Below are positions 46,300-58,206 of a stretch of 64,000 nucleotides of DNA, in pieces (positions within the stretch are counted from its first letter, which is position 1; each line of letters starts with the position of its first letter). The position numbers and the translations under genes are program-made. The stretch is from Pinus tabuliformis (Eukaryota > Streptophyta > Pinopsida > Pinales > Pinaceae): contig CM062816.1 of NCBI GenBank assembly GCA_031772625.1, positions 828,550,556 through 828,614,555 of the forward strand. Direction: 5' to 3'. The notes under the pieces are model-generated. The model did no database searches, had not been told where the DNA came from, and worked only from the letters and a program-made list of their open reading frames with translations.

Positions 46300-47331
46300 T
46301 GTTACAGTTCTATTTGGGCACATCACTCCTGACATTCAAATCAGTATAATTAGGGCTCATCAAACCCTAATTCAGTTGTTACATGCCCTAGACAAGTCCT
46401 CAAATTGAATTCTTCCATCCCTAAAAGTTTCCTAGCTTGAAACCCTGCTGAAATGCCTCCTTGGGACACCAACGCAGCCTTCGTCAAGGATAACTGCACT
46501 ACAAAGCAGGTAGGCCCATTCAAGCTTGCACTGTAGTGCACTTAGGCCCTCTTTGCCCTGTGTTGGGCGAGAATGAGCGAAATTGACAATGAATTCTGGG
46601 AATATTCTCTGATTCTAGAGCATTCTAGAAGTATGCCCAACTCTTATCTCATCCTATGAGGTCGACTTTGGATAGGCTATGGATCAATTACCCCTCTATC
46701 CTCTCATCCCTTTCTCCATGGAAACTAACTCCAATTTTGGAAGGCCACTCAATGCCAAATTTATGACATAACCACCTCCATTTCCCTATAAATTGACCAC
46801 TCATCATAGTGATTAGGAGGCTAGAATTTGAAGATTGTAGAGAAATTCTATTGGTTTGAGATTTTAGTTCATGTCAAGCAATATTATGCTGTTGGATTGG
46901 TGTGCTTTTGGTGTGATGAGGGTTGGACTGAAGCTAGATGAGTGGCACAAGATCGAACTGTATTAGGTGAAACTCTTCCTTCTACATTAATAAAGTGTTT
47001 ATTCCTTTTCTCATATTCTTGTTCATATCTATGATGATTATGTGTTTCAATGTTTTCGATTCCATTAGTTTATAGTAGATAGATCATGTATGCTTTGATC
47101 GTTGTTGCTTCTGTTTCTGTTGGCACAGGTACCAACTGAGCAGATTCAACTCAAGTGGAAGCGATGGGAGCAATTCAAAGGAGATCAAGGAAGTGAAAGA
47201 CTACATGTAATTTCCTTCATCTCACCTCTCTACTATAGGAAAAGGTTAAACAAATTTCTTTTCGTTGTTCTATGTGTAGCTAACCACTTAGGGAAAATGT
47301 GTTTATCCGTAGATGCAAATTCTATATAGCA
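46300..47331 (+). repeat. 3' LTR of the gag-protease element
   Basis: It starts TGTTACAGTTCTATTTGGGC after the purine tract and ends about ATATAGCA. It matches 39828-40848. Confidence 0.88.
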
Positions 47332-48598
47332 TGGATGCAATGACATATACATACTAACTAGGGAGTCGACCACCTCCACTTACCTTGCAAGCTCAGAATA
47401 CCCAAGCTCAATCACACCTGATTTAAGTGGGAAGCCAGTGATCTATTTCTCTCACAAAGGAAGCGGTTGGCCCTCTTATCCCCTCAGGACTGGATGGGCC
47501 TTGTTTTTCGGTGGATCCTCCTTCTTCATCTATGTTACAACATGACCCATCCTTGGTTTATTTATTTAACCACCAAATGGTAGGTTTTCTTATCTATTCT
47601 CCTATATGAATGTCTTGTCTATTTACACTACTTCTAGTGGGATCTACAACGAATCATCTTGGTCGTGGTAATAAGTTTATTGTGAAAGGATATGGAGCTA
47701 ATTTTCTTGTCCTAGGAAACCTCCCTAGTATCATTTTTTTGTCCTGACAAGATAATGGTGATGGATCTACATTATATGTTGTAGCTTGGGTTGTGGTATG
47801 GTTTCAAATCTGATTATATATTGTACCTCTTGGCCTCGGAGTTAATGCAATTGACTTATTCAGGAAGTGATGAGGATAAAGTTTTCAATAGAGTTTTAAA
47901 GAGGTTGGTATCGGGTTTCTATTCAAAGATGGTGAATCACCTTGTTTCTCTGGAGAATATTAACACAAGTATGGTGCTCAACAAGCTCTTGGACAATTAT
48001 CAAGAATTGTTGGATACCATCCAAAAATTAGAAGATATGGTCAAAAGGAAGTGTTTCTCCTTTTATCTCTTTTTGGAGGAAAAACTTCTTTGTCATCACT
48101 CTGATATCGAGCATTCTCTTAAAACTCTAAGGGAGGAAGTTCATTCCCTTTATATGTATGTGTGTCTGAATTGGAATTCAACAAGAATGTTAGTAGAAGG
48201 CAAGGGTCAGGCAGTGCTAGCTCCAGAGATGTCATGAAAAGAAAGAGACCCCGCTTCTCGAGGGCGGTTGATGATAATGGCCAGGGTCATTGCTAAGTTT
48301 CATGGTCTGAAATGTTGGATAATGTTTTGCGGAATGTGGTTTGAAGTTTTTCAATTCTCTAGTTTTCCATGATAGTTTGCAAATTTCGTTATATCCTTCG
48401 ATGTTTTTTTAGAATCTATAGTGGTAATATCTTTAGATTAAGAAGGATGTACAATCTCACTACTAGTATGATTTTTTCCTGGTATGAAGAAGCAAACATT
48501 TTTGTATTTGAATATTTATGTAAGGGTTCTAGTCCCAGTTCCAACTTTTATTAATACAAATACCCTTACTCGTTTCTTTAATAATAATAATAATAAAA
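47332..48598 (+). pseudogene. LINE-like 3' remnant with unidentified coiled-coil frame and TAA-repeat tail
   Basis: A 148-codon frame at 47791-48237 has coding-like, heptad-rich composition (NKLLDNYQELLDTIQKLEDM, HSLKTLREEVHSLY), then a basic segment in another frame (KRKRPRFSRAVDDNG). I do not recognise a family. The region ends in (TAA)n at 48578-48598, a tail style seen on some plant LINEs. With the RNase H remnant on the other side of the LTR element it may be the far half of one retroposon, but no sequence proves that link. Confidence 0.4.
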
Positions 48599-48770
48599 GC
48601 AACTTAGATCTGTCTTAATTTCAGATCTATCAAGCACTGAAAGAGATCAAATTTCTCGAGGTGCAAATCTTTCCTCAAGTTTTGCATTCAAAAAATAAGT
48701 TTGCAACTTGATAAATTCGATCCTTCTCGGTCCTTGATAGATTCAAAGTTAAGATCGATCTAAATTGGTT
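48598..48770. mobile_element. Foldback MITE, copy 1
   Basis: Left arm AACTTAGATC...GATCTATCAAGCACTGAAAG... is complementary to right arm ...CCTTGATAGATTC...GATCGATCTAAATTGG. The ~170-bp sequence matches 57865-58032 and is the more decayed copy. No target duplication is certain, because the flanks are low-complexity. Confidence 0.8.
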
Positions 48771-48777
48771 AATTATT

Positions 48778-48781
<4 letters not shown>

Positions 48782-48819
<38 letters not shown>
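48782..48819. repeat. (TA)n microsatellite
   Basis: 38 bp of alternating A and T directly 3' of the MITE copy. Confidence 0.98.
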
Positions 48820-48824
<5 letters not shown>

Positions 48825-48959
48825 TTTAAATATTTATTTTTATTTTCATGTAATTTAACATGTTAATGTTTTTTTTATTAATGTCATTGTTGTAACAGTC
48901 ATTATGTAAAAGGTAATCAACATGTTTACATCCCAAACCATGCCTATCAATTATAATCA

Positions 48960-49195
48960 CTTAAAAAAGATTGACATGTCTAATTAACAATTATGAGAAC
49001 TTGAATTTCTATATTCACTTAAAAAAGATTGACATTTCTAATTAACAATTATGGGAACTTGAATTTATATAGTTAGTTAAAAAGGATTGACATGTCTAAT
49101 TAACAATTATGGGAACTTGAATTTCTATAGTTAGTTCAAAAATATTTACATGTCTAATTAACAATTATGGGAACTTGAATTGCTATAATGGATTA
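48960..49195. repeat. Tandem array, four 58-bp units
   Basis: The unit AAAAAGATTGACATGTCTAA TTAACAATTATGGGAACTTG AATTTCTATAGTTAGTT occurs four times, starting near 48964, 49022, 49080 and 49138. The copies are about 90% identical. Confidence 0.95.
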
Positions 49196-51191
49196 TTGAT
49201 CAAGCTCAATATTTTGAAAAGGGTCAATAATACACATTCAAGGTTCTTTTCAATTTGGTGGCTTTATTTTTTTTGTAGCTTTCCTAGATCATTTATTTCA
49301 ATCACTTGATTAGATTACTTGAGTTAACAATGGTTAACTATAATGTAGTTGTGCCAAAGTCATCACTAGTTAATTTTAGCTCTCATAATGCTTGGAGGTT
49401 CAACAAAAGTTTAATTATGTAGTATCATAATGATAATTGCATAGATATGCATCCATCTTATTGAACATTGACAGATTAATCAAAATCTTTATCTTATGGT
49501 CATAAATGAAAGATGTTGGCATATTCTTATTGTCTCCTTTATATCAAGAGATGGGATTTCAAATATTAACTACCTTGCATCTTTTAATCCTTACATCAAT
49601 ACATGGGATTTCATATATTAACTACATTGCATCTCATAATCCTTGTTTACCTTTTCACGTTTACTTAATACAATTATGTAATTACCATGAAAATTATCAA
49701 ATAACAAATGGAATCATGTGAATACGTGGGTTTATAAAACAAATGGTTGACACAATCTTATAAAATGGATTAAACGAATATTAAGTTGGCTCTATTGTCG
49801 ATACCTATCAATGTTCACCAATTGCAAATTATACGACTATGCTAGTTCTAATTAATATCTTTAATTTCCTACAATCCTTTAATTTCACTTATTTTTTTAT
49901 ACAATTTTCTCAATTGTTTTGGTCTATGCAATCAAACTTTTATTCATAATGAACATGATTTTTTGATCTCCTATGTGATTCTCTTCCTTATCTATTAATG
50001 TCCCTTTCTCCTTCAAGTTTACACTCCCTTACACGCTTGTATTCCTTATAGTGCTTAATTTCCCCTTTTTATCAATTTTTTTAACTGTAAAGTAGGTGAT
50101 ATTTATTCATTTAAACTTAAAATTGATAAGCTTAGTCGAAATATAAAGCATTATAGAACTTATTGAAAAAACCTCCTACCTATGTAAATCAATATGGATA
50201 ATAACAAATGAAACCTACCTCATGATCATTGTATACATAATATATGCAATAGGAAGCATAATCATAAAACACTACATCTTTTCTATGTGGTCTTTGATGA
50301 GATGCATAGTATACCTTGCCATGAGAGGATCAAGAGAGTTGAATCAATGGCATCCTAAACTTAGCAAAGAGATCTTATGTGTAACTCATGACCACTTAAG
50401 TTAACCCTTGGGGCTAAATTTTTTTGGAAAAATCTCATCCTCCAAACATTATAGAGGTAAAATTGTTGATACCTCGTGAGCACAATCAATTTATAAATGG
50501 AAAACATGTCACAAATGAGATATAAACTTAAGATAGATAAAGAAATAACTTAACGTCTTTTTTTTAGTAAATTGAAGCTTTTGTATTATGCAGCAAAACA
50601 TGGATGCATATATTTTCCAGACGAATCCCATAGGTGTTCGTTTCTTCTTACCCAACACCTATAGGCTAAAAACTAAACCCTAAATCCTTCATGAGAATCC
50701 CACTACAGAGGATATTGGACATAACCGAATTCCCAATCCAACTACAATATCTTCCTCCCATTCCAGTGCACTAGCAGCCAAACAAAACACACAATACTCA
50801 TATGATAGTAAAGTCGACACCTTATAATTACAAAAAATACAAACACCCTGGATGCAAACATAAGCATTGAGCCTCCATTCAATGATATTTTGATTGAAAT
50901 ATAATCAGCCAAGTAATCTCATGAACATGCCAGGAGAGGCGCCAAGATAAAAAGAATAAATAAATAAATTGTCCCATAATAAACAAACCCACAGACATAA
51001 GCTAGGAACAACCATAATAAAGCAACGATATTCAAATCCAAGAGCCAAAAAAAATTCTCGACGAGCCATAAGAAAACCACTATAGGTATTACCATCCAAC
51101 CTTGAATCTCAAACCAAAAAACTTGCCACTCATAAACCATCGCATTTGATCATTGGTCATTATTTGAGGATTATATTGTTGCAGGGACCCT
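49196..51191. other. Intergenic, AT-rich, with a ~55-bp tandem duplication
   Basis: No gene recognised. 49541-49650 holds two copies of a unit with ATGGGATTTCA.ATATTAACTAC and TTGCATCT..TAATCCTT. Minus frames at 50905-51140 are strongly hydrophobic (Trp/Phe/Leu-rich) and could be chance. Confidence 0.45.
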
Positions 51192-51485
51192 TCAATTGGA
51201 ACTTGGAGGATCCATAAAATATCCACTATCTGATTTCATAGTGATATGTCCTTCTACATGTGCTAGGTGGGAATCAATCTTTTCTAGGAAAAATCTTTGG
51301 TTCCTGAGCATCCTTTTAATGTCTTCCAAGGAGGTGACAACATTGTATCTTTCTATTTGCTTGTTTTTCAAGACCAAACCTACGAGTGTCTTCATCTGCC
51401 AATGAAAATTCATCGAGTTCAAGTATTGCTTCTTCCTGCCATTGGTATGTCCAGGGTCAGGAACCCACACTGAAATATCCCCCAT
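51192..51485 (-). CDS. Unidentified open frame, 97 codons
   Basis: Sequence of coding-like composition: KTLVGLVLKNKQIERYNVVT, then a likely helical segment LEDIKRMLRNQRFFLEKIDS. The ATG at 51485 is the first in the frame. No family recognised, no membrane or signal segment. It lies near another minus frame (51626-51919), and both may be pieces of one old retroelement. Confidence 0.25.
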   Translation of the reverse strand: MGDISVWVPDPGHTNGRKKQYLNSMNFHWQMKTLVGLVLKNKQIERYNVVTSLEDIKRMLRNQRFFLEKIDSHLAHVEGHITMKSDSGYFMDPPSSN

Positions 51486-51625
51486 ATCTCTAATTCCGAA
51501 TGATATTAATGTTCAATCCTTGCTTGAGTCTCCATCTTTTGAATTTCTTTGCTAGTGTCTAGAGGAACCACATTAAAATAGGTGGCAGTCAAGTCATAAA
51601 AAAAGAGCCTTGCTCCTCGTTGACC

Positions 51626-51919
51626 CTAAGGAGTATTACCACCCCCTAGTATGCATATCCTTCTTTGCCTTAGCGGCATGGATAAAACCCTAAGGGCACA
51701 CCTCATACAACTACTGTGAATTACTCTCCTCACAAAGAAACAAGAAAATATACCATACCAACCAATGACAGGACAAGGAAACCACCCTACATAGTCATCC
51801 ACATAACTTAAGAAATAAATTCCAAACTTGAAATGGACTCTATCAAGAGAAACCACAGGCTCGACATCATTTGAATGAGATTCAAACCTTGACACCATTA
51901 AACATGGAGAGAGACCCAC
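51626..51919 (-). CDS. Unidentified open frame, 97 codons
   Basis: Aromatic- and Val-rich, with Cys residues (YVDDYVGWFPCPVIGWYGIF). The YVDD tetrad recalls copia reverse transcriptases, but the surrounding residues do not fit that family, so I give it no weight. Probably a chance or remnant frame. Confidence 0.2.
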   Translation of the reverse strand: MGLSPCLMVSRFESHSNDVEPVVSLDRVHFKFGIYFLSYVDDYVGWFPCPVIGWYGIFSCFFVRRVIHSSCMRCALRVLSMPLRQRRICILGGGNTP

Positions 51920-52085
51920 ATATGCCCATGAGTCTCAATTACTAAAACAATGAACATAGCCCCTTAACAAAAACCACTAAACACTTTCTAGACTTACTGC
52001 AAACTTAGCACACTAGCTTCCAAATTCCTCCATCCATAAAATAAACCATTGTGCAAGATTGAAAAAAAGTTGGAAGCTTAGAGAC

Positions 52086-52330
52086 TGAAACCATATGCAA
52101 AGAATTAAAACACCCTCACCTTGAAACACGAACTACAACCAGTCTAACAACCCAAAGACAAAGACTCTAAAACCCCAGAACTAGACTCAATCCAAAAGTT
52201 CATAACCCGAAACCACATGTAAAGAAATAAAACGCCCTCACCTTGCAACATGGATTATTGTTAGTCTTTTAGACCCAAAGAAAATGACTCTAAGACCCCA
52301 GAACCAAAATCAAAACAAATTAAAAGTAGA
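52086..52330. repeat. Tandem duplication, two ~121-bp units
   Basis: GAAACCATATGCAAAGAA, AACACCCTCACCTTG, CCCAAAGACAAAGACTCTAA and CCCCAGAACTAGA recur at a 121-bp offset with slight changes. The copies are about 80% identical. Confidence 0.85.
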
Positions 52331-52465
52331 AAGACCAAAATAACTAAGCAACGAAAGAACTTGACCTGATACTCCAAAATGATAGACATCAACCCACTAA
52401 CCTTCAAAGATTTATGTTGTGATACACAAAACTAGTTGCCCAAGAAAAAAGGCCAAATCTTTCAC

Positions 52466-52934
52466 CACCTTCATCTAGTCAAATACAAATTATTCAATTC
52501 TAGCCAAACCACCCAAGAACAAATAATTCAATGCTGGTAAATAGTCAAATTTTTTGTCTATGGTCAAGATTTGCAGTTAAAATCATATTGTGGTCAACCT
52601 TAGTCAATGGAAAAATTAGCTCAAACTCATATTCGATAAAACTTAGTCAATTCGTCCTCCTTTATGCTCCTTTTTGTGGTTGCTTGAGAAGATATATTGT
52701 TGTCTTGTGAGTGGTCAAAATGAGGAACTCTCATTGTGTCTATGTACTAGTATAATGGTGTGAATTTGAATAAGAGTCACACCATTTCATGATGTGGCTG
52801 ACTTGACATTTTGGAGCCTACATGAAGCCCAAAAAATTATAATTTTTTTTTCTATATTCGTAATTTTCCTAAGCTGACATAGGAGGCCTCTTGGAATGCG
52901 GGAATACCTCATAATGAGACATGAAAAATCAACA
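52466..52934 (-). repeat. Partial 3' LTR of the minus-strand element
   Basis: It corresponds to the right-hand two thirds of the LTR at 56661-57439. Homology begins near CTAGTCAAATAC and stops at AAAAATCAACA. Confidence 0.75.
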
Positions 52935-53049
52935 CTCCCTCTTAGTGAGGGAGTTATTCTCATTGGATGAAACATAATTCCCCTTAGCTAAAATTTGTCC
53001 TCCACATGAAAATTTCATGAGCTTGCTATGTTGATGTATGTCTATAGAT

Positions 53050-53540
53050 AATTCTATCCTGGAATGGAAAATGTGAGTATCCAGATCCTTTTACCTTTGG
53101 CAAAAATCCTTTATGTCTCCTTAGGAAAATGTATCAATCTCCTCTTATCAAAATCCTTAATGACCCAACCAATTCCTTCTAGCAACCAAATCCTTCTAAC
53201 TTCTCAGGAGAGAATCAACCCATGGACCATTCACCCATCAAAATTCCTTTATGGATTTTGAGGTGAATTGCATTTATCTCTTTGGTAAAATTCCTTGACA
53301 ACCTATCTAAGTCCTTTTGGTAGCTAAGCCCTTTTGGCTCCTTAGGAGAATATTTTTCCAATCCTGTAATTCACCCTTGTAATTTCCTTGGGCCATTCAT
53401 CTTTCTAGTCAATGTACTTTATGAACTAGCCAATTCCTTTTGGATTCTCAAGTGAATGTATCCACATCCCCTACTCAAATCCCTTTATGGCCCATCCAAA
53501 GTCCTTTATGGATTTAGGAGATGGGTTTCCCTAATTCTAC
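53050..53540. repeat. Degenerate internal tandem repeats
   Basis: Five or so loosely matching units of 60-115 bp with words like CAAATCCTT, CCTTTATGG..T, TTCTCAGGAGA/CTCCTTAGGAGA and AATGTATC. Unit boundaries are blurred. Confidence 0.6.
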
Positions 53541-56500
53541 AAAGAAATCAACCTCCCTCTTAATGAGAGAGACATTCTACATTATGTCAAGCTTGTCTCT
53601 AAAGTATACAAACTTCACTCTAGATAGAGGCTTAATGAATTTTCGCAATCTTCTCATCTGTTTGTACGTATTGGAGCTCCATTGATCCTCTCTACACCAT
53701 GTCTTGGATGAATTCATTTGATCAAAGAGTCCTACAAGAATCTTCTAAAGACACATTGATTCATGACTTGCAACACAAGTTGTGATATCCTCTAATTCTT
53801 CTATATTGAGTGTGACAGTAGTCTTCCATCGTCTAAAACAAGATATCATAGCTGATCCCAAGCTAAAGTAGCACCCTGATGTGCTCTTTCTATCCTCTGC
53901 ACTCTCGACCAAAATCTAAATATGTATATCCTACAACCTCACTTCACGACCTAAGACATATCACAAACCATATCTATTGTACCATGTAGGTACATCAACC
54001 ATGCCTTGTTGCAACCTAATGTATTTTCCTCGACTCGACCATATATAGGCTTAAATTGTTCACTGCAAAGAAAATATCAGGCTTGTCGGTACATCAAGGA
54101 TCAATCAACTACATGTACATTGTGATATGCACCAAATATGAATCTCCAATCCCAAGAAATAGTGTATCTGGACAAAATCCTTCATTTCAATATCTGAGGC
54201 AAACTCCCTCTAACACTAAGATAGGTCTTCATGTGGTAGTCCTGGCTACTCCCTATGTCACAAACGAAAATCCTACTGCCACTGTTTCTCCCTTTGTCAC
54301 ATAATTAATTCCTTGTTCCATTGTTTCTCCCTATATCATGCAAGAAAGTCCTTTTATTGTTGCAACTCCCTTGGAAGTAGAAACTCTTCTAGTCATCTAG
54401 AATGATCTTGGATGTCTTAGCAATCTGTACAATCATCCCTCTCAAATATCAATCACTCCTACTGATTCTATGCTAAAACTCTTAGGCCATACAAGAGCTT
54501 GACCATTGGAGACTGGAGCAAAAAATTATATCCTTGTACTCCCTCTTACTAGGAGAACCCTCTTGCCACAAACTTTGATTCATTCTTCCCAATGTTGCGA
54601 GAATCATTTCTTTAGCAGCCTTCATGATGTATCTATAAACCTCATTTAGGAGGCCATGGAAGAAACAATTTATAACTAGGAAAAAAATACAAATATAAGG
54701 GGCTCGCTAAGGAAAAATAACAATTATCAAGGGAGAACGATATGAAGTACTTATCTCTTGATTAAGAAGGAAATTTCTTCATGTTGTAGGGAATTGTCAA
54801 TTACCTCTTGATCATTTCCTCCTTAATGAAGTTGATATCGAATCTCATCAAGCTTATATTCCTTTGTTTCTTCATCCTATGAATTAGGATTTGCAATCCA
54901 TTCATCAAGCTATCTAGCCACACCAAAGGCTTAACAATAAGCTAGCAACAACAGAAAGTCATTCCACGTGTTATCAAGGAAATATACCAACTCCTCTTGC
55001 ATTCAAAATCATAAGTCTTCCGCTAGGGTTTCATCCCACAAACCTTAGGAATTTCCAATTCTTGTAAAAAGCTATCCATTTCACAAAGATCAAATTATTT
55101 TGATCATTTTTAACTTGATGCTTATAGGTAGGCTTCTCCTTTATTCACCTATATTGTATCAATCATTTTTCTCCTCACTATATCAAACATTGTTTTCCAA
55201 TTGTCATAGTAGTGCTAAACAATGCTATCACCAATGAGATAGCTCTCCTTAACACTACCCCTTTTTAAAAAATCACATCATTGTTATATTTTTCCCACAT
55301 GCACAATCCTCTATCCCACAAATATGTTCTGTACACAGCCTTAAGTCGTCTCCAGTATTGCAGACCTAAGAAACACAAAATCATCACCCTCATATCACTT
55401 CTTAGATGGCCTATTTTATGCAATGTTACTGCGGTGTATGAAGGTTGTAAGCTCTGTCCAAACTGTCAGTGTTTTGATCCTGGTGCATTCCCTTGAACTT
55501 GTCATTGAAACTTATCATTACTCACTTATCTCAGGCTTGCACTGGGTTGCGGTCTTTAAGAGATGAAGATAATAATTTCATAGGCCATGATTTATACACA
55601 TGTCAAACTTCTCACAAGATACTTAGTCTATAGGAAAAAGGTCAAGGTATAACACAAAAAATAAAGTCACACCCACATATTTACTTGCCATAGTCCAGAG
55701 GGCTCACAAGGTCACATCAGGATAGGTATGTACCATTTATTAACACTCTGAATATACCATAGTGAAGCATGTATGATCACATGAAAAATGCAATATGACT
55801 GTACCACAATGAGTATAAAAGACTACCTTAGGGAATAAAAAAATATTTCTTTGGTCTAAGATAAACACAAGAGTAGTGTAATGAATGTCAAAGATATATA
55901 TTCCTTTACTCTTGGTCAGCCATATAGCCAGTATAGGAAAAAATACCAAGCACATAACCTACGTACAATAAGATGAAAATGCAGAGTATCCTTGGCCTAG
56001 GGTCATGTAGTGATAGTGAGCATGGTACCTTCAAACTTTAGAGATAAAAAACTCAACACTGTAGACATATATCATGTTTCTACGGGTGTGAAAATGAGTG
56101 CCTTGGATCAGATCTAGATCAGAATCAAAAGATTAATGAGAATAACCTTGAACTTATCCTTGAAATAGCTACAGACCTCGGTCCATAAAACATGGTTTAT
56201 TGGCCTCGGATCTCGACCTTTTGATAGCATTGAAACTCAACCGAGAATCAACTTCAAATTTTGACCTTGACTAGCCTTAGAGCTTGACCTAGAATAGGCC
56301 ATAATTAACAAAAAATTGACCTCTGATATGTGTTATAACAGACCCTCTTGACCTCATAAACTCTACTTTACATTAGGCCTCGAATGGCCCTAAACCAGCT
56401 ACACCCAAACTTCAGTGGGTCTGTCCTCTTATAATGATCTTCATAAGCTTGCATCTCTCCTTCCATAGTTGTGGATCCCTTCCAACACCATAGATGGACC

Positions 56501-56660
56501 TTTCTCGAGCTTCAACAAACCTCCAAGTAATTTTGCCTATTTCTATTGGTTGTGGCTCTCTCTAGGGCTATCTCTTGAACATTAACCGAGTTCTTCACAA
56601 ATGATGTCCATCATACTTGTCTTTAATGGTTTCTCTCTCAACGAATCTCTAATACCATGT

Positions 56661-57439
56661 TTAATTTTCTACAAGATGAACAATAAAAACCAATTGTTTG
56701 ATATGGTAATTACTCCCTAATGATATTTAACAATTTTATCTTCAAGCCATTGATATCATTGAGCAATTATACATAAAAAGTCTCAATAGTGTTGCAACGA
56801 AAACAATAATATCATAAAGAGACAACCATGCACAATAGAGACAACAAATTCTCCCTAGGGAACCCAAACTTGGGAGAAAATCCAACAAATTTCTTCCAGG
56901 ATAAATTGTTCTTCAACAAGGTTCACAATTACATAAATTGTCTAGAAATATGAGCCAAAGTCTGAGTCCAAGATACCATTCAAATCTGGTCAAATACCAA
57001 CTAGTTAATGCTAGTCAAACCACCCAAAAATAGAGAAGTTAGTGTTGGTCAATAGTCATAATTTAAGCCTATGGTCAAGATCTACAATCAAATCCATACT
57101 ACAATCAACCTTAATCAATGGTCAAACTAGGTCAAACTCATATTTTGTCAAACTTGGTCAATTAGTCCTCCTTTCTACTCCTTTTTGTGACTACTTGAGA
57201 AGATATGATGTTTTGATGTGAGTTGTCAAAATTAGGAACTCTCATTGTGTATATATATTAGTCAAATTGTGTGAATTTGACTAAGAGTCACACCCTTTCA
57301 TAGTGGGGTTGACTTGACATCTTCGAGCCTACATGAAACCCCAAAAAAATAGAATTTTACTTTTTATTTTCATAATTTTCCTAGGCCAACTTTGTAGGCC
57401 TCTTGGCATGCGGGAATACCTCTCCAAGCTACAAAAAAT
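56661..57439 (-). repeat. 5' LTR of the minus-strand element
   Basis: Read on the minus strand it ends AAATTAAACA immediately before the primer site. Length about 780 bp. The start is uncertain by a few bases. Confidence 0.7.
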
Positions 57440-57864
57440 AATCAATAGGTATTATGTTTACTACAATATCTCAATTTAAAGATTTGAATGGTCTACAATT
57501 TTAACTGCCTTTTTCATATGATCCATATGAAAAAAGGGAAAAACTAAAATACATGACAATAAGAACAATATAATAAAATAGTTTGAGATTGATCATAATG
57601 ATGACTATTTGTAATTGACTACATTTTTATTATTCACATTTTTTATCATTCAACATTGTTACATTGTCACTTTGCATTCAAAATTTTTATTTCATCGCTT
57701 TTCTTCTTTCAAGGTATTAACAATCTCTATCATCTCAAAAAATTGAGGTAACTGAGCAAATTTAAAATTAAAATGACTATATTAATCTTAAACATATTTA
57801 TCATATTTAAAATTATCAAAATAATTAGATGTTCAACAAATTTTCCATGGTCGCACATGACTAA
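57440..57864. other. Intergenic, nothing recognised
   Basis: AT-rich spacer between the LTR element and the MITE. Confidence 0.4.
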
Positions 57865-58032
57865 AACCATCCTAGATCCATCTTAACCTTGGATCAATCA
57901 AGCACTAAGAGGGATCAAATGTCTCAAGGTGCAAACCTTTCCGTAAATTTTCCACTTAAAAAAGAGGTTTGAACCTCGAGAGATTTGATCCCTCTCGTCA
58001 CTTGATAGAGTTAATATGGATCTAGGTTGGTT
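57865..58032. mobile_element. Foldback MITE, copy 2 (well preserved)
   Basis: Left arm 57865-57943 and right arm ~57957-58032 are inverted repeats of about 75 bp. Left AACCATCCTAGATCCATCTT pairs with right, reverse complement AACCAACCTAGATCCATATT; next come ATCAAGCACTAAGAGGGATC and ATCAAGTGACGAGAGGGATC, then CTCAAGGTGCAAACCT and CTCGAGGTTCAAACCT. A small A/T-rich loop lies between. The structure and small size fit a MITE. The superfamily is open, because no target duplication is certain. Confidence 0.85.
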
Positions 58033-58127
58033 ATTAATAAATTGATGTAAAATATATAAATATCCAATTACTTCAAATACAAAGCATGTATTACATCATT
58101 AATTTTTGTAACTTTTGCTTAAGAGAG

Positions 58128-58206
58128 TTTGGTGGGTTAACTTAAGTGGTTGAGTGTTTTGAGCTTCATGCAAGAGGCCTCATGGTCGATTCCCTATATT
58201 GGCTAC
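58128..58206 (+). mobile_element. SINE head (tRNA-like), cut by the LTR element
   Basis: GGTTAACTTAAGTGGTTGAG (from ~58135) fits a pol III A box, and GGTCGATTCC (58184-58193) fits a B box, ~46 bp apart. This is the layout of plant tRNA-derived SINEs. An LTR element begins at 58207, so any SINE body would continue after 61541 (CTCTATTATGTGTCTC...). No target duplication could be placed. Confidence 0.6.

Larger units (their letters stand above)
39828..47331 (+). mobile_element. Non-autonomous gag-protease LTR element, possibly Tat/Ogre-like (fossil)
   Basis: Two ~1.03-kb LTRs (39828-40848, 46300-47331) flank a 5.4-kb interior. Primer-site region ATTGGCGACCATACTAGGGA at 40851 resembles the ATTGGCGAC...GGGGA leader common in Tat-type plant elements. 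Gag-like sequence runs ~42250-42920, with two CCHC-type knuckles (CRLCKGNHPIHLC near 42829), then a protease-like region to ~43875 (LDYNLLLGCDYVYDMG). No reverse transcriptase, RNase H or integrase was recognised. From 43980 to 45240 the interior is made of repeated short hairpins. A purine tract GGGGGCAAC precedes the 3' LTR. It is broken in several places. LTRs differ at ~8% of positions. No clear target duplication. Confidence 0.85.
52466..57439 (-). mobile_element. Minus-strand LTR element, copia-like ends, no pol recognised (fossil)
   Basis: A partial LTR (52466-~52934) and a fuller LTR (~56661-57439) are direct repeats sharing CTCCTTT.TGCTCCTTTTTGTG, GAGGAACTCTCATTGTGT and GCGGGAATACCTC. 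Orientation is minus: the reverse complement of 52935-52946 is a purine tract CTAAGAGGGAG followed by TGTTGATTTTTC. Next to the right LTR the reverse complement reads TGGTATTAGAG, a Met-tRNA-type primer site (~56650-56660). The interior (~3.7 kb) holds decayed short tandem repeats at 53050-53540 but no domain I can name. It is either a non-autonomous element or very decayed. No target duplication is found. Confidence 0.7.

Noticed and set aside
51626-51919. YVDD in a minus frame as a possible copia reverse transcriptase
   Set aside because: The surrounding residues do not fit the reverse transcriptase motif and no other pol motif lies nearby.
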